From: Cylicocyclus nassatus
Taxonomy: Eukaryota; Nematoda; Chromadorea; Rhabditida; Strongylidae
DNA length: 64,000 nucleotides
Direction of reading: 5' to 3'
NCBI GenBank assembly: GCA_958299035.1
Contig: CATQJL010000223.1
Coordinates: 50,512,302 to 50,576,301, forward strand
How positions within the stretch are numbered: the first letter of the stretch is position 1; every line of letters starts with the position of its first letter. The position numbers were made by a program, and so were the translations under genes. Positions 25,170-38,393 of this stretch are shown here, in pieces. Below the pieces are notes generated by a model, which searched no databases, was not told where the DNA came from, and worked only from the letters and a program-made list of their open reading frames with translations.

Positions 25170-26777
25170 CTTGAACGCATTTGCGGCAGCTGACTTCAAT
25201 CGTGCTGAACTTGTGGGCTACGGTAGTTGATTTTAGTCCTATTGCTTATTTTCCTTTCATCAGCAATTGAATGCTGGCAATTTTCCATCAGTTTCGAATG
25301 AATAAAAATTTCTTTGGACGGTAATGAAGTTTTCGGGACAAATGCCGATTATCGGGCTAGAGCTCAAATTGTAAGATTCTTCTCGTTATGTAAGCAATAT
25401 ATGCAGAATATTATAAAATGAAAATTGAGGCATGTCGGAAACACTTTTTTGCTCATCCAGCTACCCAACTAATATAATGCCTGCACATGAAACATTTTCC
25501 ATCCACATAAAGCTACACCGCTTCAAAGACTTCGGATCCGCTATCAGTAATGCTAGTGGCTCAGTTGGTAGTCAAGATTCCAATTCAAGAAAATTTGCAT
25601 ATATCCCAAAAATTTTTGCTTCTATTTGTCACTTCTTTTGGCGCGTGATACCCCCTAATGAATTTTTTATTCTGAATGCATAATTGTACATCACGAGCAC
25701 TTGCTACATGTACTATGCATTTTGAATTTCTAATGAAGAGAAGCGCTAGCATTAACACTCACTCCTAGAAATCTTTATCGTGTAGAATCACTTCACACAA
25801 GTGGTATTCGACCGCTGAAGCTTTGTGTTTACTTTCATACTTCTTCATTTCCTTGTTGCCAAGGCTTCAGGTTATGTTAAACAGATTCTCGCCCTTCTAC
25901 CTCTTGGCTGCGCTTCGCAGTACAAAAAATTCCCATAAGTTCCGTAGGCAGTAGTTCGGCCAATTCTTTCACTATGATTTCCATTCTTTCATTCTTGCGT
26001 GCCACACAAGATGAGAGCTCTACAGCTTCTATAGTTATCATTGGACAGGAAGAATTGTAATAGGAGTGGCGCGAGCCGCCAAGCAGCCAATTGCACGCAG
26101 TATATGAAACCGCAACATTTTCCTTTGTTATTCTCGACACTTGAAAATGCAGCACTGAATTCCGCACAAATAGGAGGTTTAGTAATAGAGCAAAGCTAAA
26201 AATCTGCAAAGATGGGAAGGGGAGGGGGAGGGAGTAAGGCTGCATTTTTTGCCTTCAAACTGCCCACATAGTGCGGCTTTAAGGATACGCGTAAGATGCA
26301 GAATATTTGTGGGAAGGAATGAAACTTGATGCCCAACATCAAGCTGAGACCACCTTTAGCTAAGATATGCCCCTAACTTCCGGTTCACTTTTCGCTCTTA
26401 GCTCCCCTTTTCCCTCTTCATGGCATCATCACCTCATCCAGAATAGCGGACAAAGAGCATAAATTACCCTCTTCGTCGTCGAGCCCCATTCGCTGCTGGC
26501 GATCGATGCTTTTCCTGGATGCTCGTGTTTTGTTTGGCTTCCATCACTTCATTTGTTCGTGCGTGTGCCTCAGCTGATGTTGTCAGCGCAGCTCCTTTCT
26601 TGCACTCATTTGCCCTCGGCCTCGATGGTTGAAACAAGCGAATAGCGCATAGAGAGAAGTATATGGGCGAGCGGACAGCTCTTCCCCAATCGACTAATGT
26701 GTCCTAGCTAATTAGTGCTAATGTAAGTAGAGGGGGGCTTCAGGGGGTAAAAGATGAGCGCTTCAAGTTATCGTAAG
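25170..26777. other. Gene-free stretch with a doubtful minus-strand frame
   Basis: I recognise no gene. A minus-strand frame at 25877-26245 (122 codons) starts in a hydrophobic run from a C/T-rich tract and has no known motif. The segment 26.3-26.75 kb is somewhat GC-richer, without a supported exon. Confidence 0.35.
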
Positions 26778-27012
26778 GCCTCGGGCATAGTTCACGCGAT
26801 TTCGTGGCCTCGCGACTCTCCCAACATGACAACTGTTACGCATTCATTGCATACCGATCTTCCTGTATTTCGGTCGTGATAGTTTTCCAAAACGACAAAT
26901 TGTGGCTAACTATCACAACCAAAATGCAAGGTGATCGACATGCAATGAACTCTTAACAGTTGCCTTGTCAGAAGAATCGCGAGGCGACGAAATCGCATGA
27001 TGCCCGCGGCTT
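26778..27012. mobile_element. Inverted-repeat element, CACGCGATTTC family, copy 1
   Basis: The left end GCCTCGGGCATAGTTCACGC is mirrored by GCATGATGCCCGCGGCTTAA. The ATCGCG/CGCGA pairing is typical of this family. It is the most diverged of the copies here and abuts copy 2. Confidence 0.65.
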
Positions 27013-27015
27013 AAA

Positions 27016-27236
27016 GGGCTGGGCATATTTCACGCGATTTCAGTCCCGACGCGATTTGGCAATATTCCAACTGCCCATAACTCACTGTAAGCATATTTCA
27101 AATGTACAGAATATAGGGTATTTCATCAACCCACGTAAGTTATACACGCTATGCATGTGCAGTTTGCTAGTAATGGGTCTGAAGACTTCTGGCGAGTTGC
27201 CAGATCACGTCGCGACTGAAATCGCGTGAAGTGTGC
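27016..27236. mobile_element. Inverted-repeat element, CACGCGATTTC family, copy 2
   Basis: The ends are GGGCTGGGCATATTTCACGC and GCGTGAAGTGTGCCCGGCCC, with arms extending through GATTTCAGTCsCGACGCGAT. Its interior aligns along its length with the copy at 30722-30955, so this is one mobile family. Confidence 0.8.
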
Positions 27237-27246
27237 CCGGCCCTTA

Positions 27247-27488
27247 AGGCCTAAGGCATACCTCACGCGATTCGGCCGAATCGCCACTTTCACGCGACTT
27301 GGCGACTTGCCAGATTTCTACAAATTTATCGTGCGCGCTTCTCGGGCGCATATTTGGGTAGTTTGTGTAAGTTGTTGCACACGGAGCAAGTTCTGACCAA
27401 AGGCAGCGCATTAACGACGAATTACGAAAGTCGCTGTTGTGCCGAATCGCGCAGCGACCGGAATCGCGCTAGGCATGCCTTAGGCCTA
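27247..27488. mobile_element. Inverted-repeat element, CACGCGATTTC family, copy 3
   Basis: The ends are GGCCTAAGGCATACCTCACG and GCTAGGCATGCCTTAGGCC. The inner arm CGAATCGCC..GCGACTTGGCGAC is mirrored near 27430-27470. It is a diverged relative lying directly after copy 2. Confidence 0.65.
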
Positions 27489-27492
27489 ACAG

Positions 27493-27985
27493 AAACTTTG
27501 GGTTCGACCATACTATTCCCGTAATTCCCGTAATTCCTACTATCTGTCAACTGGTTATCCATGGAGCGCAGAAACTCACGTCTCTTCGTGATATGGCTCT
27601 GACGACCGCGTTGCAGTTTACATTTTACGCATTTTCTTTCCAGTGCAACCAACAAGGCGCTGGTGGAGCTATCTTCATTCTATGATTAGGAGACGCGAGA
27701 CCGCATTGCACACATTGTCTAAAACAAGCCTAATCGTGTACGTAGCAGGTTTATACTTGTTATTTCTCTCGTCCAGGTTTATTCACTTATTAAAAACAGG
27801 AAAGAACAAACTCAAACTTGTTAAGACTATTCTAGGTAGATGATCATTGTAAGCAGACTTCGAAAGTGGTACTACTTATTATCACACCTGCATTGTAAAG
27901 GTGGATGTGGGTTCCAAGGATAACAGAATTCATAGGAGTCATAGAAATCGCGATCACGGAAATAATATTGCCGTACCTTAACGCA
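27493..27985. mobile_element. Family C element with a nested family B copy
   Basis: Outer ends GGTTCGACCATACTATTCCC and GGAAATAATATTGCCGTACC resemble the element at 22599-22808. Inside, 27640-27845 matches the interior of the 12969-13392 element (AGGAGACGCGAGACCGCATT.., then GGTTTATACTTGTyATT). This looks like one element inserted in another. Confidence 0.5.
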
Positions 27986-28680
27986 ACCGCCTCCTTTAAA
28001 GAAACAGCTTTTCATTTTCGAATGTCTCCACTACCTGAGCTTACGACAATTTATATGAAACTAGTTGTTTTATGCAAGAGCACTACGAAATTTACATTAA
28101 CAGAAAAATATCGTCGTAATATGAAGCTTTTTCTAGAATCTGCAATTTTACTTTCTGTTGTTTTTCCGGGTATTTCTCTAGCCCTGAATTTACTGGCGCC
28201 ATTGGTTATTCCGTTGCAGATTCAGAAATTGGTGCAAATGCACAAAGTCATACTCAAATGACGAATGTATATGTGTGAATAGAGCTAATCCTTCACTAAT
28301 GGGCTCGAACTGTTAAATGTAATCCACTATAGCTTTTCCTTGACAAATCACCACGCATTACATTGAAAGACTGATTCTTGGCATTTTACCATAAAAGATT
28401 ACCTCTTTCAGCTCTTCAGAAAGCGTCAGGTCCTGAGCACCTGACTGTTTCAATTATCATCAGGCAATTTCGATAATTCTTACTCCACCCACATTCTTTC
28501 CTTAAAAGATATTACAGTGGAGGAATCGCAGAAGTTAAGCTATAAAATTATTTTCTTTACTTACTGCCACCATTCCATTCCGATTGTGGTGTCGCCGCAT
28601 TTGACATGATGAGATCTAAAATGGAATTAAAATAATAAGAATTTATATCTGCGGTTCGATGACGTTGGCTGATGTGTTAC

Positions 28681-28876
28681 CAGGCTCGGCACGAGGTGGC
28701 CGAGAATGCAAAAAACGAAGTCTCTTCTGACTTTCGCAAAATTTTACGAATTCTTTTCTGACACTTATCCGAAATATCCGAATCGACTAAAAAACCTAAT
28801 TTCGGACCCACAAAAACGATATTCCCTTTGCCTTTTGTTTCAAAAACGATATCCACCTTGCTTATACGTCACCGGT
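28681..28876. mobile_element. Truncated hAT-like element (CTCGGCACGAGGTGGC end)
   Basis: The left end CAGGCTCGGCACGAGGTGGC matches the left end of the intact element at 46551. The interior shares CGATATyCmsCTTGCTTrTm near the right side, but a clear right terminus is missing. Confidence 0.5.
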
Positions 28877-30721
28877 TTTTTGTTTTTATTGAGTTTTTTA
28901 TACCATTGTTATTGTTGGTAATGGTCGACTTACCATAGCTAAAAAAGTGGGGTCTAGAAGAGGAAGCGAATCATCATTGCGTTCTAGCATGGAATGATGT
29001 AATAAACCTTGCCAGCTTCAAAAAATTTACATTTTCAAAAGACTTTCAGAACTTTATTGCTGTTTAAAGCTCCATCTTTGTGCTGGAAAAAGCCGCAGTC
29101 TAAAAAGTTTGAGTCAACGAAATTCCTTACTGAAATTAACTCTCAACATGCTGGATATATACCCTGACTTGTTAGCAATATACTCGTTATTTACCTTCGT
29201 CCATTCCAGTGATCGAATTACAATAATCACGACAATTAAAGTAACTAATTCACATCTTAATCCTTCCTGTACTCCTCTGTTGTTTTCCTGTGCTTAATTA
29301 CCAATCATCATCACTGCATCAGACGTCTGTCTATGGATAATCATGTGATGAGCTGGAATGAAGACGACTATCCGTTTTCCATATCGAATTACCTCCTCGA
29401 ATGCCTCGATCTTGCCCTTTTGTCCTCATCATCTAGCATTCGTCTCCTTTGTCAGTTCAATAGGGAGGTAATGACGTGAAATTAATCTTATATAAGTTAC
29501 ATAATGTCATTGGGCGCTGAGTGTCTCGCTGCACTGAGATTCAGTGCATGTTTTTGGAATGTTAGTTTCTGTGGGTATTTTAATGCAAAGCTTCGTGAGA
29601 TTCTTTATTTTTGAATCCCTTCTTCGTCTGGACCTTCTGATACCGCTTCCTTTGACAATCGGCTTTAAGCTCTTGAAAATGCTAAACTGCTTCTTAGGAC
29701 ACTGCTCATGATCTATCACGAACGAATTCTAAGACGTCACAGGTGTAAATTCAGTGGGCGGGGTTTGTCCCTTTGCTTTTTTTTTGATGAGAAGTGGCGG
29801 TCCCGCCCCTCCTATGGAGCTTTCTCGTTTTGAAAGTCCTTCATTCACGCGTAGTCTAATCGCTTAGCTAAAGTAATCCCTTTGATGTATCACTCAAAAA
29901 TTTCGCCATCCTCCTACTATCAAGCAAATGCAAATCTCCTACAAATCATCTTCCAAAAATCCAATTTACAAATCAACTTTCAAATCGGTTAATTTTACAA
30001 CTTACGAATTTTTAGTTTCACAAATGAGTTTGGGCAAACAATACTGAAGTCGTTTTCGCATCGAATACCTTTGAGGAGATGAGGATTCTTGGTTTGCCTG
30101 CATGATGCCTTGAGCTCGCAATTTTTTCAGATATCTTTGGTGAATCGCCATACGAGGCTACTTGTTGGCATCAAACACATCCGTATTGAATTTGTTTCGC
30201 ACAATTTTCATCGAAATGTTAAGCCCTTATCAGACTAGTCTCATGCGTCTCAATCTACAACACATCATAATATGTGGGGTAAAACTTCATCGAGCCTACA
30301 CCATGATCCTTGAAAGCAGTTAGGCCTTCTGCAAATATTCAATTTATTTTCTTAGAAGGCTCAATGATGTTCTGAAATCAAAACTATACAATCTATACAT
30401 GAAAATGTGGTGCTCTAGCACCAATTATCTCAGCGGCTGTGCACAACGCTTTTTATATAGCGTGAGTCATCCAGTTACTAAGAAGGATTTAGTAAGCTTG
30501 TCTAGGCTTTCGTTTCTCCTGCACTCATAACAGTCTAATTGTAAGCAATTCTGAGGCAAACCTACCGGCTGATATCCACGCTCAAGTAGGGGATTCACTG
30601 GGAACTGGCTAACCTCAAAGTTTTTCTGGACTCCGATAAGCTTCACTAATTGATGTTAACACGAAAAAAAAAACATAAGCGAACTTTGTTGTGCTCTGCG
30701 CGACAGATGACCCCATAAACC

Positions 30722-30955
30722 TCAAGGGCCGAGCGTACTTCACGCGATTTCAGTCGCGACGCGACTTGGCAATATTCCAACTGTCCATAATTCAACTCAC
30801 TGTAAGCACATTTCAAATGTAAAGAAGATGGGGCGTTTTATCAATCCACGTAAGTTATACACACTGTACATGTGCGCTAGTGTTGGATCTGAAGACTTCT
30901 GACACATTGCCAAATCGCGTCGCGACTGAAATCGCGTGAAGTATGACCGGCCCTT
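30722..30955. mobile_element. Inverted-repeat element, CACGCGATTTC family, copy 4
   Basis: The ends are AAGGGCCGAGCGTACTTCAC and GAAGTATGACCGGCCCTTT. It aligns throughout with the copy at 27016-27236, including the GGATCTGAAGACTTCTG block. It lies between the U and W segments of the first array unit and is absent from the other units there. Confidence 0.8.
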
Positions 30956-33900
30956 TACACCAAAATTGGTGTAAATCAGTAGTTTCTTTTTTCATACATT
31001 TGTTCGATCACATATAAGCTAAGGTAAAGTGCCATTTAGTAGCCATTCAGAAAAATCGATCTTGGCAAATTACAGCGATGAAAAATTCTAGAAATGCAAA
31101 TAATCTAGTTTGAAATCCAGTAAGGCTCTACTAGCAAGAATCGTGCTGTTTGAATGTTTTCATAAAAGATATATTTTACGTTTTCTATTCAATATTCCCA
31201 TTTTTTCTCAATTAAAATATCTGAGAAGTAGAACATGAAAGTAGAGCATTCATCACATATGTCAAAAGATATGATTTGGATTGGAACGCTTGGACAAATT
31301 TAAAATACTTCTCACAGTTTTGGTTTGACACCTATGGACCAATCTGATCATTTATTCATTCAATCGTAAATATTTTTGGAGTTGCTCATATAGGGGTCAA
31401 AACGCAATTGCTCTACATTTTTCAATCCTTCAGACGCAGTCATTATCGCAACTATTTACGCACACTTTTTTCTGTGTCTCAGCTGCCGTCTGGCTGTAAT
31501 TGTCAATCTCTGTTTAATATTAAACGCTTATATAATTTTCTCATTCTGCTTGTTATAGATAATCTGCAAGAGACATGTTTCTGCAAAGTGTAAATGCACT
31601 TGTTTTGCGGGGACCTCTAATCAGACGGAATTAGTTTCAAAGCTGATTTAATTATCTACTTGAGATTGGCGGAGGTCTGAACACAGTGGAATTACTGTTG
31701 GATGTTTCATTTTTTAGCTGAGGAAAGAGACACATTGTGCAAAAGCTGCAAATTATTTCATCCCATGATATTGCGAAACGTCACTATTTTTTTTTGAACT
31801 ATAGCACAGAAACCATTCACAAGGGTCTTCATGAGGGGATTCTGAATCTTCAACTAAATCCATGACTTAAAATCGTGTCATGTTTTAAAGTGGGCTTTCC
31901 TTTTATCTCTTTTTTCTTGTTTTATGAATCACGCTAACAGTTAAAGCATCTTCAGTACAACATCGTCTGAGCATTAACTGGAATTAATTTTCCAACAGTC
32001 AATAGTCCGATTGGAAATCTACCATGAAAATACTTAGCCGATGCTACTTAACAAGAGATGTCAAATTAAACCCAATTAATCCTTTTATTCTCCCAAAAAG
32101 TCAAAATGTAGTGTTAGTGCCACAGTCTCTTGAATTAGTCTTATGTATGATGTTTTTATTAATTCCAGGTTATTTAGTAAAATACTGAAAAGAATCAAGT
32201 TAAATAATTAGCACTGGAAAAAGATTCAGGTTCAAAAAAGTATTAGTTTGGTCTATAGTCTCGAGTCAAAGTATGTCAAAGTGATATATGAAACAGTCAA
32301 CAGTCAATGTTAGAATCATTTGAGTGGGCCTTCTGGCATCCCTAGTGAACAAAGCAAAGCTTAAAATTATGGATTTGATGTTTCTTTTCGATCTGGATTT
32401 TTGGCTTGAGAACTCTTGGAATTTGCAGAAATCTGGCTTTTGACATATATCGTATCGAAACAATTCCTTGAAGCTTTAGAAAATCATGTTTTTCCAAAAC
32501 TTGATGCAAGACTTATGCATCAACCTAGTAATAAGGGTATTCAGAAGTCCTGAAGCGTGCTATCTAAGTAAATGGGATTCTTATGTTTATTTTTCTCTGA
32601 AGCTGAATGGATGCCAAGAACTTCCATCCCATCCCTCCGAATTATGTCTTGACCACCAAAAACACTCTTTGGACTTCATATCGAGAGCAAAGCATGCACA
32701 GAAGCACAGAACACAGAGAGCGAGCAACAATGAGCTGCCTCCCCCATATCCCGAGTAAATCACATGCTTGAGGGTGGTTTGTTAAGAGCGCTTAAAATGA
32801 ATTGTATGAGTGATAAAACCTATATGTCTTTCAAAAGTAAGCGGAAAAAGTCTGGACATTTGAACTGCTGCTATGCTCAGGCTACATTTTATGAGCAATC
32901 ACTTCGATTTACGTTAGCAATGTCGTAAGTCTTTCTTGTGTCGAATTGTTATTGTTAGAAAAAGGTTAAATGTTAGCTTCCGCTTCTAGTAAGCCCTCTA
33001 ATTCATCTCTTCACACTTCAGATGTTTATTCAAAGTAATACTTCCTTCTTCTTTGTAACTTCCACTAATTTTGCAATCCGTTTCTTCTCATCTGATGCAC
33101 AATAAATTGATTAATCTTCCGTTAACAAATGACCCTATAAGTCATAGAAGATTGTATTTTGAATATGTGGCAGTACATTGGCTCCAAAATCTTTCTCTTT
33201 CCCTCTTCTCTTCTAACAGTTCCATTTCGCTGCAAGACTGCTTATCAGCAAGCTTCAATGACTTGAATTTTTCTACATTTTTTTGCACAAATTTGACCAA
33301 ATTGATGGTAAGTTATACACATAAGAAGAGCATAGGAAAAAGTTGAGGAGGAGAGAAGTGAGATAGAAGAAAAGTCTTAAGAAAGTGAACTTGGCCTTCC
33401 AACTTAAGTTTTTTTGCCTAACGTGTCCGCATTACCGACGCAACAGCAGCGAGATTGAAAATTGAAAACTGAAAAACAAACAGATTTTGTTAGGGTGCTA
33501 TTTATTTTGACAAGTAATAAAAAACTTTTCTTGGGTCAAGGAAGAATTAACCAACAAATAGGAGCATAGTTATTTTTTAGTAGGTACCACAAAACTTTTT
33601 ATCCTACATTTTTCTTTGAGGTACTCTTTTAGTGCCTAACGTAAGGTAGGCATTTTTAATGACTTGTTTTTGTCAAAAGTTTGTAGTAATTATCTGGTTA
33701 TGGTGATACTGACTGCGCTAAAATTCAAAAAAAAATGATCGTAGTTTGAGTTTTCACCCCTCGCAGATCTGTTCCAAACTTGGCTCTCAAGAATCCTGAC
33801 TTTGGTCAAACCTTTGACAAATTTCTTGAATTATAAAGGTGACGTCAGGTTGCTAAGGCAGCTTCATGGTGGTCTTCATCAATGGAGTCGGAGACATCAA

Positions 33901-34310
33901 TTTTTGCACAGCATCAAAGTATCCGAGCTTTCTGTGTTCTATCGATTCCATATTTTCTCACGGGATTGTGCACTAAGTAAATTTTACCATGCAAATGAAG
34001 TTCGCCCTAAAACTTTCATTTGTGCTTCTCTTCACTCTCTATCATATGACGAAGCCTGAAATCTCAGCAAAATCACATGCTCTTGCTTTTTCTCCCCTTA
34101 TGTAATCGCTTGCAAATTGCCTTCGGAATCAAGCATGAGAGCCGAAGAGAGAGCTGAGAGAGCGAGCAAGCGAAATACTAGCATGGAAATTGCTGTGACG
34201 AACAGCACTTACATAAAGAGCGAATAATGGATGGACATTTGCTCCCAGAGCGAATGGCGACATTTACCGTCGACTCGATGATGCTTGCTCACAGAGTTTT
34301 AATCCTCAGG

Positions 34311-34391
34311 TTCGGTCTTTGGCCGCGGAGCACCTTGAAAGTCGAGACAAGGCCAGCGAGTCGCTCTAATGAGATCTCACAAGGAGTGGTC
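34311..34391. repeat. GC-rich core of array unit 1
   Basis: The core begins GGTTCGGTCTTTGGCCGCGG and ends CACAAGGAGTGGTCT. It is much richer in CpG than the surrounding DNA. The plus frame (FGLWPRSTLKVET..) is open across it but ends in TAG at the right edge. The minus frame (TTPCEISLERLAG..) is open across it but stopped just outside on both sides, one stop arising from a CGA-to-TGA change. Confidence 0.7.
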
Positions 34392-37300
34392 TAGATTGGC
34401 TTTGCGCTCATATTGTTTGCAAGCAGAAACCGCCAAAAATGTAACATTTCAAGAAATAAGACTTTTTTGCTTGAGCTCTATGTTTGAGTATTTTCCTGTC
34501 ATCCGTTCGGTCCTCATTTTAGCGAGGCATTTGCCCAATTACCCAACTTTCCTTCATTTGCATTGAAAGTTTAGCCTGATATTTTTGTAAGTCAAACATT
34601 AACCATTGTATGAATTTGTCCACGAAAGTGACCTATTTCTTACTCTGACTTCTAGCATTCATTTCGGAAAGTCTTACCGGCAAGGCTCTGTTGATAAAGA
34701 AGGGTAAATGTTTAAGATTTTTCATTTCGTTTTTACCACCCCACACAGCATCGTCTTTTACATACTTTTTTAAAACTGTTCTCATGATAGTACTTAACCG
34801 CCACCCCCTTCTTACATGACACGATGGTCATCAATGGTCATCAATCGAGCAGTCATTTTGTGTAATTGCACCACTTTCATAACTTTTACTGCAGATTTTA
34901 ATAGAAGGCAATTACACAAAGTGATTGCTGGAATAATGGCGACTGAAGGTGATACATAGATCGCTAATCAATTTGTTAGATTTTGGAATTTTTCGATATT
35001 CATCAGCCTGATTTTTGAGCACAGTTCCTGCAATGTTTGAGGCAGTAGTCCAAACTTCTCCCTTTAGAGTGTTCAATAAAGGGTTTTCCAAATTTCCATC
35101 CTTTGTTTTCTTTGAAAACAGTTGTCAAAACATTCTATGCTTGCCTTTTTTTACATTTCCCATCTTAATCTGCATCATATTTTCATAGTGAAATTCACTT
35201 TGAAAATATGATGCCGAAGAAATAAAGTATGAAATTCACTGTCTTCTCGGAAAAGCTTGCCATATGCTCAATTCTTGAGGAAGGACTTGACGAAATTCTT
35301 TGGCTTCTAGGGTCCCTTGATATCTTTAATCTTAGCTTCCTGCTTCCTGATTCCGAGGTCTCTTCATCATCAGCGTAAGCCTAGCTAGACAGTTGACATT
35401 CGAATAAGTTGATCCGCTGTGCAAAGAGTCGCTTTTGTTTTTGCAGCTGAAATTATTGTTTATTTCTCAAGTGACTAATCCTTGAATAAAGCAGGTGGAG
35501 CAGAATGTTCTTGGTGCTTTTCACAGTTTACTGTTCATAGAAAGGTCTCTGATTATACATCCAGCTCAAAGAAAACGCTCCAACAAAAATCTTTTGATAT
35601 TTTTCCAGGAGGTACAGCACGAAATCAATTTGAGCCTTTTTGTACAATCTATGCATTGCTTCTTGCTTCATTTTCGTTTTTCTTGACTTTGCTGCATCTT
35701 ATGTATTCTCTACCTGTCAATTTTTTGCAATTTTCCATCCATCATTATTTTTCTTTTTGGCTGAAATGGAATTTTTAATTAGCTGTCTTATCTATCTTCA
35801 CTGCTATTCATTTCCTCTTCTATGGTATTCTTTTTTCATCTGCAAAAATGTTTCTTACATGCTACTTGATATCTATACTAATGAGGTTCATCCTGAGTGA
35901 GTACGAACAGAAAGTCTCATGAAAATCTTTCATTCATGGAAGTATCGTCCTCTTCATTTTATGCTCCTCATTGGCAATCAGCAATGGTGAATCTAAGGAG
36001 GAGACAGCAAGTTGGACCACTATCTTTTGCATCTTTTGTCCAGAAGTTCCCTCCAAATCAGTCATCAAGTATCCGTATGTCTATTTTTTCTCTTTTTTTT
36101 GCTCGGTTAGCAATTTTACCTTCAAATAAAAAACCGAGTTCATAGTTGTTCAGCAATTTTAAGTATGTGACTGCAGCAAAGCTACTGCATCATGTCTGTG
36201 ACTTCTCCCAGCGTGTTAAGCAAATTTTCAGGCTCTTCTTGACATATATGAAGTTTCGAAGAATTCTAACAGAATTTTCATCCTTAGTTCGTTGATCCCC
36301 TGCAATTTTCACCAATCCGAAAATTCTCAGAATTGCTACGCTGATTATGTACGTCAGGGGATTGCTTATGCAAATGAATCAACTTTTGAAACTTTACAAG
36401 TATTCAAAGGTACTCCTCTACCTTGGTCCGGCTAGGGTTAGAAGGTGCATTGAGGATGTACCTCAAGATAAAAGCATATCGGTTTGATGAATACGGGTTT
36501 TGAGGATATGAGTGTCCTGAGGTAAATTTAACTCAAACACTTTTTATTCTACATCCTTTTCGACGTCCAATTAACTTTAAATTTACCTCAAAGTAATTTT
36601 GTGAATGCGGATACCTGTGGTAATGAGTGATAAAACTACTAGAAGGATTTTATAATACCTCAAGTTACCAATGATATACGGCCCTGCATTTGGAGGCAGA
36701 ACTCACTCAAATCTTCGTCTTCCATGTTTTTGTCGTTCTGGGCCCTTTCCGAACCCTGATTACAGATAGTTTTATTAGGTCGGAGTGCTTCTTATTTTCA
36801 ACATTTCCTAGAGCTGAATAGAAGCCCACCTTGCTCCAGGCCATTATTCTCCCGCATTTATGTCTAGACCACCAGGAAAATCTTTAGACCCGATTTCAAA
36901 GATCAAAGTAAGCACAGGCGCACAGACTACAATAAAAATAGTGCGCAACAATGAGCTGCTTCCGCCTTTTCCGAGCAGATCACATGCTTGAGGGTGGCTT
37001 GTTATGAGCGCTTTGATTGAATTGTTGTAACTGAGCAAAAACTTATGTCTCTTAGAAGACAGTGCAAAAAGTGTGGTTACATTAATAGTGCTAAACTCAG
37101 CTACATTTCTTAGGTATTCACATGCTTTGATTTACGTGAGTAAAGTTGTAAGCGTCTCTTTTGTTAAATTCACATAACCTTGAGAAGAAAATCAAAAACA
37201 ACGGTTCTTGCTTATAACAAGCAATCTAATCATTCCTTCCTATCTCAGAGTTTTGTCGAAATCTAGCTCCGTCTTCTTTAGTGTACAATTGAAATGATTT

Positions 37301-37819
37301 TTCTGCTAGCGATGGCACTAAACATCATACAAATTTGTATTTTCACTTTGTAGTAGTACAGTGGCTTTGAAAATCTGATTGTCTTCCCCATCCGTTCCTT
37401 CACTCGCCTACATCTCCTTGCAGAGGTGTTTATCAGTAGGGAATTTGGAAAAGTATTTTGGGAAATAAAGTAGAAAATATTTAATGGCCTGAAAAATTTC
37501 GAACTCTGTTATGTATTGCTGCAAATAAGTTAATCTCATTCAATATCTGCGGGGTTTTGGGTTTGTAAGATTTGCTTTACACTTCACTCTTGGAAATCTA
37601 TGGCTCCATTCAAAACTGACAAATTAGTTGAGTCATATGAGTGACATGGGGTTACTAGAGCCGAGCTAAGGTGGTTTCCATAATTGGAGTCAGAGGCATT
37701 AATTATGGACAGCAATGAAGTATCCGAATTTTCTTTGTTTTATTTATACCACCTTTTTAATGGGATTGGTCCTAAGTGAATTTCACCACGCAAATGAAGT
37801 TTCCTACTGAGATTTTCAT

Positions 37820-38359
37820 TTGTGCTTCTTTTCACTTTTCTTTCCCTCGTCTATCATATTTCAAAGCTGTGAAATCTCAGCAAGATCACATATTCTTCCT
37901 TTTTTCTCGTTTTTATATAATCGCTTGCAGATTGCTTTCGTCAAACTTGAGAGCCAGAGAGAGGAAAGAGTGCAGCGCATACAACAAAAATGCCGTGACG
38001 AACAGCACTTACATAAAAAGCGAATAATGGATGGCACAATTGCTCTCAGAGCGAACGACGACATTTATGGTCGACTTGGTGATCTTGCTCGCAGAGGTTC
38101 AATCATTGGGTTCGATCTTTGGCCGCGGGGCACCTTGAAAGTCGAGGCAAGACCGGCGAGTCGTTTTAATGAGGTCTCACAAGGAGTGGTCTTGAATGGT
38201 TTTGCGCTCGTGCTGGTTGCCAGAAAAGACTCTTCTAAAATAAATTTTCAGGACCCTAGATTTTCGCTATTACGGATCATTTCTGCCGCTATAGCTGTCC
38301 TTACTGCAGCAAATTGTGCAATTACACAGTTTTTCGAACTAGCAATGCAAAGAATCTAA
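37820..38359 (+). other. 179-codon open frame over the core of array unit 2
   Basis: This is the longest plus-strand frame in the array. It includes the core (FDLWPRGTLKVEARPASR..) at about 38106-38192. I do not recognise it. Other units reach the same core frame from a different upstream frame because of small indels, which argues against selection on this protein. There is no signal peptide or known domain. Confidence 0.2.
38106..38192. repeat. GC-rich core of array unit 2
   Basis: Same core as at 34311 with several transitions (GGTTCGATCTTTGGCCGCGG; GAGGTCTCACAAGG). Both the plus and minus core frames stay open. The minus frame hits TAA shortly beyond because of a nearby deletion. Confidence 0.7.
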
Positions 38360-38393
38360 AACTATACTGAGCTATGACGGACGCCTTTTTCTA

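Noticed and set aside
25877..26245. 122-codon minus frame as a membrane protein
   Set aside because: Its hydrophobic start comes from a C/T-rich tract, there is no recognisable family, and no splice partners were found.
35482..36145. Several overlapping plus frames as genes
   Set aside because: They lie in T-rich array DNA where stops are rare, overlap one another, and correspond to repeat segments.
38108..38120. GGTTCGATC resembles a tRNA T-arm (B box)
   Set aside because: No A box, acceptor stem or cloverleaf can be drawn around it, and the other units read GGTTCGGTC.
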